Below are positions 53,560 through 61,515 of a DNA stretch of 64,000 nucleotides, one piece after another. Under the pieces are notes generated by a model. That model saw only the letters and a list, made by a program, of their open reading frames with translations. It did not search any database and was not told where the DNA came from. How positions within the stretch are numbered: position 1 is the first letter of the stretch; the number at the start of each line of letters is the position of its first letter. Origin of the DNA: Mucilaginibacter polytrichastri (GTDB taxonomy: Bacteria > Bacteroidota > Bacteroidia > Sphingobacteriales > Sphingobacteriaceae); NCBI RefSeq assembly GCF_001911425.1, contig NZ_MPPL01000001.1, positions 419,105-483,104 of the forward strand, given 5' to 3'. A program made the translations under genes and the position numbers.

Positions 53560-53661
53560 CCGGTCTGTTTGCCCAGCCTCATTGAGGTATTGGCTGCAGT
53601 ATACTCAGGTACAACCATTTACTTGCTGTAACGTTTTACTACTAACCAATTAGTAACTATT

Positions 53662-54819
53662 ATGCCATTTTACCATACGCTGGGAGAAATCCCTCATAAG
53701 CGTCATACCATTTTCCGTAAACCGGATGGTTCGCTTTATGCCGAAGAACTGGTTTCTACCGAAGGTTTTTCGAGCATGTATTCGCTGGTATACCACTGTT
53801 ATCCGCCAACTATTGTTAAAGAACTGGGCGAGCCTTACAGTGTAGAACCAAAGATAGCCCGCGAAAAACACCTGAAACATACCAGCCTCATCGGCTTCAA
53901 CATCCGGCCCGAAGATGATTATCTGCAAAGCCGTAAACCGGTGCTGGTAAACAGCGATCTGCATATTTCCCTGGCGGCACCCCGCCAAAGCATGACGGAT
54001 TATTTTTATAAGAACAGCCAGGCCGATGAAGTAATCTTTATCCACAAAGGTTCAGGCGAATTGAAAACCGGCTTCGGCAATATCAAATTCGAATACGGCG
54101 ACTACCTCGTTATCCCTCGCGGAACCATTTACCAGCTGCATTTTAACGATACCGATAACCGCCTGTTTATTGTAGAGAGCTTTAGCCCCATCCGTACGCC
54201 AAAACGTTACCGCAATGCTTTTGGCCAGCTGATGGAGCATTCGCCTTATTGCGAGCGGGACATTAAACGCCCGCAAAACCTGGAAACGCACGATGAAAGG
54301 GGCGATTTTAAAGTACTCATCAAAAAACAAGGATTGATATACCCGTATGTTTACGGCACCCATCCTTTTGATTTTATTGGCTGGGATGGCCTGCATTATC
54401 CCTGGGCATTTTCCATTCACGATTTCGAGCCGATAACCGGCCGCTTGCACCAGCCGCCACCGGTGCACCAGACTTTCGAGGGCAATAACTTTGTGATCTG
54501 CTCTTTTGTGCCGCGCAAGTTCGATTACCATCCGCAGTCTATTCCCGCACCTTACAACCACAGTAATGTAGATAGCGACGAACTGCTTTACTATGTAGAC
54601 GGTGATTTTATGAGCCGTAAAAATATGGTGAAAGGGCAAATTACGCTGCATCCGGGCGGTATCCCGCATGGCCCGCATCCGGGTTCGGTAGAGAAATCAA
54701 TCGGGAAGGAAAGTACAGAAGAATTGGCGGTAATGATAGATCCATTTCATCCGCTGATGCTGACTGAAGATGCGATAAAAATCGAAGACCCGAATTATTA
54801 TAAGAGTTGGGCGGAGTAA
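53662..54819 (+). CDS. hmgA: Homogentisate 1,2-dioxygenase
   Basis: Opens the ring of homogentisate to maleylacetoacetate with O2 and Fe(II). 385 residues, the compact bacterial form: MPFYHTLGEIPHKRHTIFRK start, a cupin core, and metal ligands in the block NHSNVDSDELLYY (His, Glu) and HPGGIPHGPHPG (His). It precedes hpd with a 109 bp gap filled by type C palindromes. Together they take 4-hydroxyphenylpyruvate to the substrate of the FAH branch. Confidence 0.96.
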   Translation: MPFYHTLGEIPHKRHTIFRKPDGSLYAEELVSTEGFSSMYSLVYHCYPPTIVKELGEPYSVEPKIAREKHLKHTSLIGFNIRPEDDYLQSRKPVLVNSDLHISLAAPRQSMTDYFYKNSQADEVIFIHKGSGELKTGFGNIKFEYGDYLVIPRGTIYQLHFNDTDNRLFIVESFSPIRTPKRYRNAFGQLMEHSPYCERDIKRPQNLETHDERGDFKVLIKKQGLIYPYVYGTHPFDFIGWDGLHYPWAFSIHDFEPITGRLHQPPPVHQTFEGNNFVICSFVPRKFDYHPQSIPAPYNHSNVDSDELLYYVDGDFMSRKNMVKGQITLHPGGIPHGPHPGSVEKSIGKESTEELAVMIDPFHPLMLTEDAIKIEDPNYYKSWAE

Positions 54820-54833
54820 AAGCCCCACCCAAA

Positions 54834-54926
54834 CCCTCCCCTGAAGGGGAAGGCTTAAAAAGCAAGAATTAACAAAAATATAAAAATAAAAAAGTCTCCC
54901 CTGTCGGGGGAGATTTAGAGGGGGCT
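54834..54926. repeat. Two type C palindromes between hmgA and hpd
   Basis: CCCTCCCCTGAAGGGGAAGG (54834-54853) and a second, CTCCCC-TGTC-GGGGGAG (about 54895-54912), followed by AGAGGGGG. The last purine run ends five bases before the hpd ATG and may serve as its ribosome binding site. Confidence 0.7.
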
Positions 54927-54928
54927 AT

Positions 54929-56053
54929 ATGGAAACATTAACAATAGAACAAACAACAAAAACTGCAGATTTCCTGCCGTTGAACGGTACGGATTACATC
55001 GAATTTTATGTGGGCAATGCCAAGCAGGCGGCTCACTTTTATAAAACTGCCTTCGGGTTTCAGAGCCTGGCGTATGCAGGGCCGGAGACGGGTGTGCGCG
55101 ACAGGGTATCGTACGTATTAAAGCAGGACAAGATCAGGCTGGTGCTTACCACGCCGCTGCACTCAGACCATCCCATTGCCGAGCACGTTAAAAAACACGG
55201 CGACGGTGTAAAAGCGCTGGCCCTTTGGGTTGATGATGCTTACGATGCCTTTGAGCAAACCACCAAGCGTGGCGCAGTTGCCTATCAGCAGCCGCAAACA
55301 TTAACCGATGAGCATGGCGAGGTGCGTACCAGCGGTATTGTATTATATGGCGAAACGGTGCATCTTTTCATTGAACGTAAAAATTACAACGGTGCATTTT
55401 TACCAGGTTATAAAGAATGGAAATCTGACTATAACCCCGAGCCTACCGGCTTGCTTTATGTAGACCATTGCGTGGGCAACGTGGGCTGGCATAAAATGAA
55501 CGAATGGGTTAACTTTTATGAAGATATTATGGGCTTCCGTAACATCCTTACGTTTGATGATAAAATGATCTCTACCGAATATTCGGCCCTGATGAGTAAG
55601 GTAATGAGCAATGGTAACGGCTATGTTAAATTTCCGATCAATGAACCTGCCGAGGGTAAACGGAAATCGCAGATAGAAGAGTATTTGGAGTTTTACGAAG
55701 GTGAAGGCGTACAGCACATGGCCCTGGCCACGCATGATATTGTTGAAACGGTAACTGCATTGAAAAACCGAGGGGTAGAATTTTTAACAGTACCCAATAC
55801 TTACTATGATGATCTTTTAGATCGCGTGGGCCATATTGACGAAGACCTTGAGCCGCTTAAAAAGCTGGGTATATTGGTTGACCGTGACGATGAAGGATAC
55901 CTGCTGCAGATTTTTACCAAACCGGTAGAAGACAGACCGACGGTTTTCTTTGAGATCATACAGCGTAAGGGTGCACGCTCATTTGGTGCAGGCAACTTTA
56001 AAGCATTATTTGAAGCTATAGAACGCGAACAGGAATTAAGGGGAAACTTGTAA
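54929..56053 (+). CDS. hpd: 4-hydroxyphenylpyruvate dioxygenase
   Basis: Converts 4-hydroxyphenylpyruvate to homogentisate. 374 residues, two VOC domains; iron ligands are in the C-terminal one: His in LYVDHCVGNV, His in VQHMALAT and Glu in FFEIIQRKGARSFG. The family end GNFKALFEAIEREQ is present. It follows hmgA and probably shares its transcript. The upstream Tyr aminotransferase is not in this window. Confidence 0.97.
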   Translation: METLTIEQTTKTADFLPLNGTDYIEFYVGNAKQAAHFYKTAFGFQSLAYAGPETGVRDRVSYVLKQDKIRLVLTTPLHSDHPIAEHVKKHGDGVKALALWVDDAYDAFEQTTKRGAVAYQQPQTLTDEHGEVRTSGIVLYGETVHLFIERKNYNGAFLPGYKEWKSDYNPEPTGLLYVDHCVGNVGWHKMNEWVNFYEDIMGFRNILTFDDKMISTEYSALMSKVMSNGNGYVKFPINEPAEGKRKSQIEEYLEFYEGEGVQHMALATHDIVETVTALKNRGVEFLTVPNTYYDDLLDRVGHIDEDLEPLKKLGILVDRDDEGYLLQIFTKPVEDRPTVFFEIIQRKGARSFGAGNFKALFEAIEREQELRGNL

Positions 56054-56152
56054 TGATAATTGCAAAGGGTGTTTTCACGGTATTTATTGAGTGATAATAC
56101 GGATTGCGCATTTTATTCATTTTTCGTCAATTCGATCATATTTGTTTAATAC

Positions 56153-56236
56153 ACCTAAACCTTATCAAAACCCATAGAAGAGCCCTCTTCTACATCATCG
56201 CAGAATGCAAAGCCCGTGTAAGCGGGCTTTTGCATT
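56153..56236 (+). ncRNA. Candidate leader/small RNA with CCTAAACCTTATCA motif and terminator
   Basis: ACCTAAACCTTATCAAAA (56153-56170) is followed by a perfect hairpin TAGAAGAG-CC-CTCTTCTA (56175-56192). An intrinsic terminator TGCAAAGCCCG / CGGGCTTTTGCA lies at 56206-56234. A near -7 box CATATTTG lies just upstream. The order matches 24458-24585. The terminator also serves as the end of hpd. Confidence 0.45.
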
Positions 56237-56271
56237 TATAAGGTTTTTAGTAATTTAAGGTCCCAATTTTA

Positions 56272-56544
56272 ACGGTTGAGAATAATAAACAAGGTATTAA
56301 GCCGGTTAAGCTTAAACCAGCAGTAGCAACCAAGGCAGAACTGGCCGTGCCGGATGATTTTGAAGATCTGCTGGCTACGAATATAAATGAAAAGCAATAT
56401 TTCGAGGCTTTTAGCTACTCAAAACGCAAGGAATACCTCGAATGGTTTGTTGATACCAAAACAGAGGCCACCCGGCAGAAGCGTATGAACACTGCTGTGG
56501 AGTGGCTTGCTGAAGGTAAATCCAGGAACTGGAAGTACCAGTGA
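56272..56544 (+). CDS. YdeI/OmdA-type protein without a standard start codon
   Basis: The OmdA signature is clear: VPDDFEDLLATNINEKQYFEAFSYSKRKEYLEWF, then TEATRQKRMNTAVEWLAEGKSRNW. GTG 56347 would start within that domain. Protein-like sequence (KPVKLKPAVATKAEL) continues in frame upstream to about 56272, where ACG-GTT-GAG occurs and no ATG, GTG or TTG exists before a stop at 56251. Either an ATG has mutated to ACG, or a non-standard start (ACG/ATT) or GTG 56347 is used. Function of such proteins is unknown (named for bacteriocin protection). Confidence 0.6.
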   Translation, partial: TVENNKQGIKPVKLKPAVATKAELAVPDDFEDLLATNINEKQYFEAFSYSKRKEYLEWFVDTKTEATRQKRMNTAVEWLAEGKSRNWKYQ

Positions 56545-56546
56545 AG

Positions 56547-56796
56547 TATAAATCCGTAATGCCGAACTTGTTTCGGCATCCCACTTACTAAGCGAACTAT
56601 TCAGGTGTAAATCTGTCCTATGGGTTGCTGAAACAAGTTCAGCATGACGTATGGTGTAAAAGAGAAAAAAATATAAATCCGTCATGCCGAACTTGTTTCG
56701 GCATCCCACTTGCTAAGCGAAATATGCAGGTGTAAATCTGTCCTGTGGGGTGCTGAAACAAGTTCAGCATGACGGATGGTGTAAAAGAGAAAAAAA
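56547..56796. repeat. Tandem 125 bp repeat of the type B palindrome
   Basis: Copies at 56547-56671 and 56672-56796, each beginning TATAAATCCGT. Each contains ATGCCGAACTTGTTTCGGCAT and, inverted, TGCTGAAACAAGTTCAGCATGACG, so each unit folds back on itself. The array fills the space between the OmdA-like gene and the manA stop codon. Confidence 0.88.
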
Positions 56797-56798
56797 GA

Positions 56799-57779
56799 TT
56801 ACGCTATATAACTTTCCAGAATTTTAAACCCTGTAGAAGTAATCAACTCAACTTTGTCAATGGTTTTGGGCAGCAAAATGCAATCACCCATTTTTACATG
56901 GTAGCTTTGGTCTGCGTATTGAAGTTCGTACGCACCCTCTACACAAACATGGATCACGAATGAATCCAGGTTGCTGTAATCTTTTGCGGTGTTTTCGGTA
57001 AAATCAAGTATGTTGGTGGTAAAGTATGGGCAGGTTACCAAATGTACGTCCTGGTTTTTTTCTGCGCGATACTTAGTTTTATACTCATCATAAAACTTAT
57101 AATCAATGGCAGCCAGAGCTTCTTCGGTATGCAATTCGCGTTTGTTGCCTTTATCATCAACCCGGTCGAAATCGTAAATACGATAGGTTATATCAGAAGT
57201 TTGCTGAATTTCGGCAATCAGTAATCCCTTACCAATGGTATGCACACGGCCTGCCGGTAAAAAGAATACATCACCCGCCTCAACCTGCTCGCGGTTCAGG
57301 ATGTCCATTAAGTGGCCGCTATTAAATTTCTCCAAATAAACCTGCTCGTTAACTTCCTGGTTAAAACCGGTAATTAGTGACGAACCTGGATCGGCCTCGA
57401 TAACATACCACATTTCTGTTTTGCCAAATGAATTATGGCGTTTCTTAGCCAGTTCATCATTAGGGTGTACCTGGATAGACAGGTCATCATTGGCATCGAT
57501 AAACTTAATCAACAAAGGAAAAATATTACCGAAGTGATCATACACTTTTTTGCCCACCAGCTCATCTTTGTACTGCTCTAACAAATCGGCTAACGACTGG
57601 CCATCCAGCGCACCGCCATCAACCACAGAAACATCGCTTTTAACGCCCGATATTTCCCAGGTTTCGCCGCAATTAGGCAAGTCGCCAAAATCTTTGTGCA
57701 GGTAAGTCTCAATTTTGTGTCCGCCCCAAATCTTGTCTTTGTAAATGGTTTTAAATTTTAATGGATATAATGATGACAT
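56799..57779 (-). CDS. manA: Mannose-6-phosphate isomerase, class I
   Basis: Zn-dependent interconversion of mannose 6-phosphate and fructose 6-phosphate. 326 residues, the short Firmicutes/Bacteroidota form: KIWGGHKIETYL start, Zn ligands in LSIQVHPNDELAKKRHNSFGKTEMWY (Gln, His, Glu) and AGRVHTIGKGLLIAEIQQTSD (His). A C-terminal cupin half follows. It is preceded on its strand by the hepT remnant, with no clear shared function. Confidence 0.95.
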   Translation of the reverse strand: MSSLYPLKFKTIYKDKIWGGHKIETYLHKDFGDLPNCGETWEISGVKSDVSVVDGGALDGQSLADLLEQYKDELVGKKVYDHFGNIFPLLIKFIDANDDLSIQVHPNDELAKKRHNSFGKTEMWYVIEADPGSSLITGFNQEVNEQVYLEKFNSGHLMDILNREQVEAGDVFFLPAGRVHTIGKGLLIAEIQQTSDITYRIYDFDRVDDKGNKRELHTEEALAAIDYKFYDEYKTKYRAEKNQDVHLVTCPYFTTNILDFTENTAKDYSNLDSFVIHVCVEGAYELQYADQSYHVKMGDCILLPKTIDKVELITSTGFKILESYIA

Positions 57780-57797
57780 GGTAATATGTGTGTTGTG

Positions 57798-58141
57798 TTA
57801 ATCTGTAACGTTTAATTTATTTTTTATTGCAATGATCAAACCAGGTAATAGTTCATCTTTTGTAGCCCATACAATTTTATAATCTATCCCAAAATAGTCA
57901 TGTACAGTCGGTTTCTAAATCCTCTGATTTTGTTCCATTCAACTTCTGGGATTTCGACTTTAATATCAATAGAAAGGCGATTTGCTGCTTCTCCAATAAT
58001 TTCAAAATTACGAATTACGGCATCTATTGTTTTTCTGTCCTCCAGAAACTGTTCATAATTGTAACCTAAAGTGTAATCAATAATTGATTGTGCACTTACT
58101 AAAATATCGCTGAGCAATAATTCAGGGTCTCGTTTAGACAT
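57798..58141 (-). pseudogene. hepT: HepT-like toxin gene with a frameshift in its active-site motif
   Basis: The intact part (85 codons, ending at 57884) is the HepT (DUF86) fold: MSKRDPELLLSDILVSAQSI, TIDAVIRNFEIIGEAANRL and WNKIRGFRNRL. After RNRL the frame reads YMTILG and stops. In the next frame the sequence continues HDYFGIDYKIVW ... NVTD to a stop at 57798-57800. One missing base near 57901-57907 splits the RX4HXY ribonuclease motif. Restored length would be about 114 residues, normal for HepT. It overlaps mntA by eight bases. Confidence 0.85.
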
Positions 58142-58424
58142 AGATTACTTCAGGTTCAATAAATTCCCAATACTTTGGTTTTATTCCGTTTCTCGACACG
58201 AGATCAACTTTGCGCTGAAACCTGTCTTCAAGTTCATCAGCTAAAGTTATAAACTCTGATCCTATTGGTCTGCTAAATGAAACTACAATATCGATATCGC
58301 TTTCATCTGTAAAATCATTACGCACAATAGAGCCAAATAAGCCTAAGGTACTCACACCATATCTGGTAGAAAGATCTGGCTTTAGTTGCTTTAGTGTAGA
58401 TTGTATGCTTTCCAGGTAAGTCAT
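58134..58424 (-). CDS. mntA: MntA-like nucleotidyltransferase antitoxin
   Basis: 96 residues of the minimal nucleotidyltransferase fold with the GSx10DxD motif complete (GSIVRNDFTDESDID) and a later VDLVSR strand with the third acidic residue. In MNT-HepT (type VII) pairs this enzyme AMPylates the HepT tyrosine and neutralises it. Start at ATG 58424; the open frame runs up to 58583 without similarity. Its partner downstream is frameshifted. Confidence 0.88.
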   Translation of the reverse strand: MTYLESIQSTLKQLKPDLSTRYGVSTLGLFGSIVRNDFTDESDIDIVVSFSRPIGSEFITLADELEDRFQRKVDLVSRNGIKPKYWEFIEPEVIYV

Positions 58425-58444
58425 ATAACAAATATAAGTATTAA

Positions 58445-58482
58445 ACAACAAAGCCCGCTTAATGTTAAGCAGGCTTTGTTGT
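58445..58482 (-). terminator. Long hairpin between the small ORF and mntA
   Basis: An 18-base-pair stem from ACAACAAAGCCCGCTTAA to its inverse with one mismatch and a two-base loop. It lies 59 bp downstream of the 27-codon ORF and ahead of mntA. Confidence 0.75.
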
Positions 58483-58540
58483 ATATAGCCAATAAAGGCA
58501 AGTAAATTATTGTTGAGAATTGGTTGCCGGGTATTACTTT

Positions 58541-58624
58541 TTAGGCGGGTAATATCATATACATTAACAAAAACATCATACACAATATTAACAACAAACC
58601 AACAGTTTCTAACGATTTAGACAT
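58541..58624 (-). CDS. Candidate 27-residue membrane protein
   Basis: ATG 58624 to TAA 58541 encodes 27 residues: a short polar start (MSKSLETV) and one membrane helix (GLLLILCMMFLLMYMILP). It sits between two terminators (58691-58719 behind icd and 58445-58482), so it would be its own transcription unit. The 321 bp gap 58425-58745 holds nothing else except these hairpins. No family recognised; small size keeps confidence low. Confidence 0.45.
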   Translation of the reverse strand: MSKSLETVGLLLILCMMFLLMYMILPA

Positions 58625-58690
58625 ATTCTATTTCTATTCTTATATAACCAATACGGGCTTGTTTTGTGTAGTGATACACTAAATAAAACA

Positions 58691-58719
58691 ATAATGCCCT
58701 GCATAAAGCAGGGCATTAT
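58691..58719 (-). terminator. Terminator of icd
   Basis: Perfect 12-base-pair stem ATAATGCCCTGC / GCAGGGCATTAT with loop ATAAA; on the minus strand it is followed by TGTTTTATTT. Confidence 0.85.
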
Positions 58720-58745
58720 GATGTATCGTAAAGATTATGAATTAA

Positions 58746-59975
58746 TTACTTACCTAACTTAACTTTCAGGTTTTCGTTAATTGCTTCTAAAAACTCTTCG
58801 GTGTACAGGTAATCGGTACCATGTTCTACTTTAGCCTTAACGGTAATAGCCAAATCTTTGGTCATTTTGCCGCTTTCTACCGTTTCAATACAAACTTCTT
58901 CCAGTGCTTTACAGAAGTTAATTAACTCCCGGTTGTTATCTAAAATACCACGGAACTCTAAACCACGGGTCCATGCAAAAATAGAGGCAATTGGGTTAGT
59001 TGAAGTTTGGCGGCCTGCCTGGTACTCGCGGAAGTGACGGGTAACGGTACCGTGTGCTGCTTCTGCCTCCATAACGGTACCATCTGGTGTAACCAGGGTA
59101 GATGTCATTAAACCTAATGAACCAAAACCTTGTGCTACGGTGTCAGACTGTACGTCGCCGTCATAGTTTTTACAAGCCCAAACAAAGTTACCGTTCCATT
59201 TAAGGGCCGATGCGACCATGTCATCAATTAAACGATGCTCATAAGTGATACCTGCGGTAGCAAATTTTTGTTTATAATCTGCCTGGTAGATCTCTTCAAA
59301 GATATCTTTAAAGCGGCCATCATATTTTTTAAGAATGGTATTTTTGGTAGAAAGGTATAAAGGCCAGCCTTTCATTAATGCCTGGTTAAAACAAGCATGC
59401 GCAAAACCGCGGATAGATTCGTCTGTGTTGTACATTGCCAAAGCAACGCCGTCACCTTTAAAGTTATAAACCTCAAATGATTGCTCTTCGCCGCCATCTT
59501 CCGGTGTAAATTTAATAGTCAGTTTACCTTTTCCTTTGGTTACAAAATCAGTAGCACGGTACTGGTCGCCAAAAGCATGGCGGCCAATGCAGATAGGTGC
59601 AGTCCAGTTTGGTACCAAACGGGGTACATTATTCATCAAAATAGGCTCACGGAATACAGTACCATCTAAAATGTTACGGATAGTGCCGTTTGGCGATTTC
59701 CACATTTGTTTCAAACCAAACTCTTCTACACGGGCTTCATCCGGTGTAATGGTAGCGCATTTAATACCTACACCATATTGTTTAATGGCATTAGCAGCAT
59801 CAATGGTTACCTGGTCGTTAGTTTCGTCGCGGTACTCAATGCCCAGATCATAGTATTTGATATCCAGATCTAGATAAGGCAGGATTAGTTTATCTTTTAT
59901 AAACTTCCATATAATGCGGGTCATTTCATCGCCGTCCAGTTCTACAACCGGATTTTCTACTTTAATTTTTGACAT
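58746..59975 (-). CDS. icd: NADP-dependent isocitrate dehydrogenase
   Basis: TCA-cycle enzyme making 2-oxoglutarate. From ATG 59975 it has 409 residues, close to the eukaryote-like homodimeric form: [20 protein letters not shown] start, [27 protein letters not shown], substrate loop NVPRLVPNW, and [12 protein letters not shown] with [12 protein letters not shown] at the nucleotide site. Ten extra codons back to 60005 are not needed. A -7 box TATATTTG (60003-60010) leaves a leader of about 20 bases. Single-gene unit. Confidence 0.96.
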   Translation of the reverse strand: MSKIKVENPVVELDGDEMTRIIWKFIKDKLILPYLDLDIKYYDLGIEYRDETNDQVTIDAANAIKQYGVGIKCATITPDEARVEEFGLKQMWKSPNGTIRNILDGTVFREPILMNNVPRLVPNWTAPICIGRHAFGDQYRATDFVTKGKGKLTIKFTPEDGGEEQSFEVYNFKGDGVALAMYNTDESIRGFAHACFNQALMKGWPLYLSTKNTILKKYDGRFKDIFEEIYQADYKQKFATAGITYEHRLIDDMVASALKWNGNFVWACKNYDGDVQSDTVAQGFGSLGLMTSTLVTPDGTVMEAEAAHGTVTRHFREYQAGRQTSTNPIASIFAWTRGLEFRGILDNNRELINFCKALEEVCIETVESGKMTKDLAITVKAKVEHGTDYLYTEEFLEAINENLKVKLGK

Positions 59976-60002
59976 TTTTGATAACTTTTCGGTTAGTGGT
60001 TC

Positions 60003-60010
60003 CAAATATA
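60003..60010 (-). promoter_or_regulatory. -7 box of icd
   Basis: Reads TATATTTG on the minus strand, a perfect TAnnTTTG, 28 bp before the ATG. No good -33 TTTG at the right distance. Confidence 0.5.
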
Positions 60011-60181
60011 TAAAATTGAGTTAATCAATATTTAATTAAAACCAAATTGTATCATTTTGTAAATACATTTATACATGGTTTTAAAATCATTGATGATTGA
60101 GAGCCAGTAATATCCCTGTAAATTGCACAATCGCGATGATGATATTTTAATACGAATTGATTAGATCAAAACAAATATAAA

Positions 60182-60739
60182 ATGGAAAATACACAAAGTA
60201 CCGCCCTTTTGGTAATGGACATGCAAGCCGGAGTTTTGGCTATGTTGCCAAATGCTACAGATTTTATTGACCACGTTGCTAAGGCTATTGCAATTGCCCG
60301 GGGAAATAAGATCCCTGTTATATATGTAGTGGTGGGCTTTAGGGAAAGTATGCTAGAAATAAGCCCTAATAATAAGAGTTTTGCCGGTACTAAAGAACGG
60401 TCGGCCGGCAAAATAATGGGCGATTTTACAAAAGTACACCCAGCTGTAGCGCCGCAGGGCGATGAAGCAACCGTTACCAAACGCCGTTTCAGTGCATTTA
60501 CAGGCAGCGATTTGGAGGTGATTTTAAGGTCGCAGGGTATTCAGCATCTCGTACTTACTGGTATAGCCACCAGTGGGGTGGTGCTGTCAACCCTGCGCGA
60601 AGCTGCGGATAAGGATTATCGCTTAACTGTACTGACTGATTGTTGTGCCGATAGCGATGACGAAGTGCATCGTGTATTGACAACCAAGGTTTTTCCCCGC
60701 CAGGCAGATGTGATAACGCTAGAGGAATGGGGCAGATAA
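60182..60739 (+). CDS. Isochorismatase-family hydrolase lacking the usual Cys
   Basis: 185 residues of the isochorismatase/nicotinamidase fold: LLVMDMQAGVL gives the catalytic Asp, and KRRFSAFTGSDLEVILRSQGIQHLVLTGIATSGVV follows. In cysteine hydrolases the last segment ends in a nucleophilic Cys (typically NICV); here it reads TSGVVLSTLREA with no Cys. This variant may act like true isochorismatases, which lack the Cys, or on an unknown substrate. Confidence 0.87.
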   Translation: MENTQSTALLVMDMQAGVLAMLPNATDFIDHVAKAIAIARGNKIPVIYVVVGFRESMLEISPNNKSFAGTKERSAGKIMGDFTKVHPAVAPQGDEATVTKRRFSAFTGSDLEVILRSQGIQHLVLTGIATSGVVLSTLREAADKDYRLTVLTDCCADSDDEVHRVLTTKVFPRQADVITLEEWGR

Positions 60740-60880
60740 CAGGCAAGTTTGAAGGGAGAGGATAAGGATGAAATAATTGAATAATAATTACTCATTCTTT
60801 TTTTCACTAACTTGCTAACACAAACACCAAACTACTGCGTTTTACAAATACAGTTTACTGTGATATTAAAACTACTACCT

Positions 60881-61321
60881 ATGAACAAAGACCAATTTGA
60901 CCCGGAGTTGAACGATGAAAACCTTGACAGGGATAAAACATTAAAAGACGATTTGGGTGAAGAATCTGCCGCCCAGGACCTGAAATACGACCCTGAAACC
61001 GATAGCTACGAAATAGAGGTGGAAAGCGACGACCCGGATTATGACCCGCCCGCATTGTTTGATACTGCTGCACCGGGTGGTAGCGATGCTAACTCTGACT
61101 ATGATGAGGCCAACCCTTATGATACGCGTGGCGAATATGACAGAACCCGTTCGATAGAAACCGATGCAGATTCGTTAGGGATGCATATTGATGATGGCGG
61201 GATTGCTGAACTGAGTCCATTAGATGAAGAATTATCCCGCACGCCCGAAGATGACCGTGATGATCTGGATGAAGAAGGCTATCCAAAAAACGATATCAAA
61301 GATGATGATGATCTGAAATAA
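60881..61321 (+). CDS. Highly acidic soluble protein, unknown
   Basis: 146 residues from ATG 60881, with 35 Asp and 17 Glu by my count (36%). No hydrophobic core, leader or membrane helix; probably largely disordered. The repeated D/E-P-Y patterns (DDPDYDPPAL, DYDEANPYDTRGEYD) are conserved-looking but match no family I know. Such proteins may bind cations or basic partners. Followed by a strong terminator. Confidence 0.65.
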   Translation: MNKDQFDPELNDENLDRDKTLKDDLGEESAAQDLKYDPETDSYEIEVESDDPDYDPPALFDTAAPGGSDANSDYDEANPYDTRGEYDRTRSIETDADSLGMHIDDGGIAELSPLDEELSRTPEDDRDDLDEEGYPKNDIKDDDDLK

Positions 61322-61337
61322 TAACAGATTTCGATAC

Positions 61338-61370
61338 AGCAGAGGCAGGCGAATTTTGCCTGCCTCTGCT
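61338..61370 (+). terminator. Terminator
   Basis: Perfect 13-base-pair stem AGCAGAGGCAGGC / GCCTGCCTCTGCT with a seven-base loop, after the acidic-protein gene. Confidence 0.8.
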
Positions 61371-61515
61371 ATTGAAAATTATTATTATCATCAAAAATGC
61401 TGAAAATAGCTTTTATCAAGCTGTTTTAGTAGCACTAATTTCACAGTAATTTCATTTAATTATTACAAATGTAAAGGAATAAAAAGTGTTTCATTCCTTT
61501 ACATTTGATAGCATT

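Noticed and set aside
54052..54678. 208-codon minus-strand frame opposite hmgA
   Set aside because: Shadow of hmgA caused by its codon bias; no recognisable domain.
58425..58583. N-terminal extension of mntA (53 codons)
   Set aside because: The extra residues have no similarity to nucleotidyltransferases and cross the hairpin at 58445-58482; ATG 58424 fits the family start.
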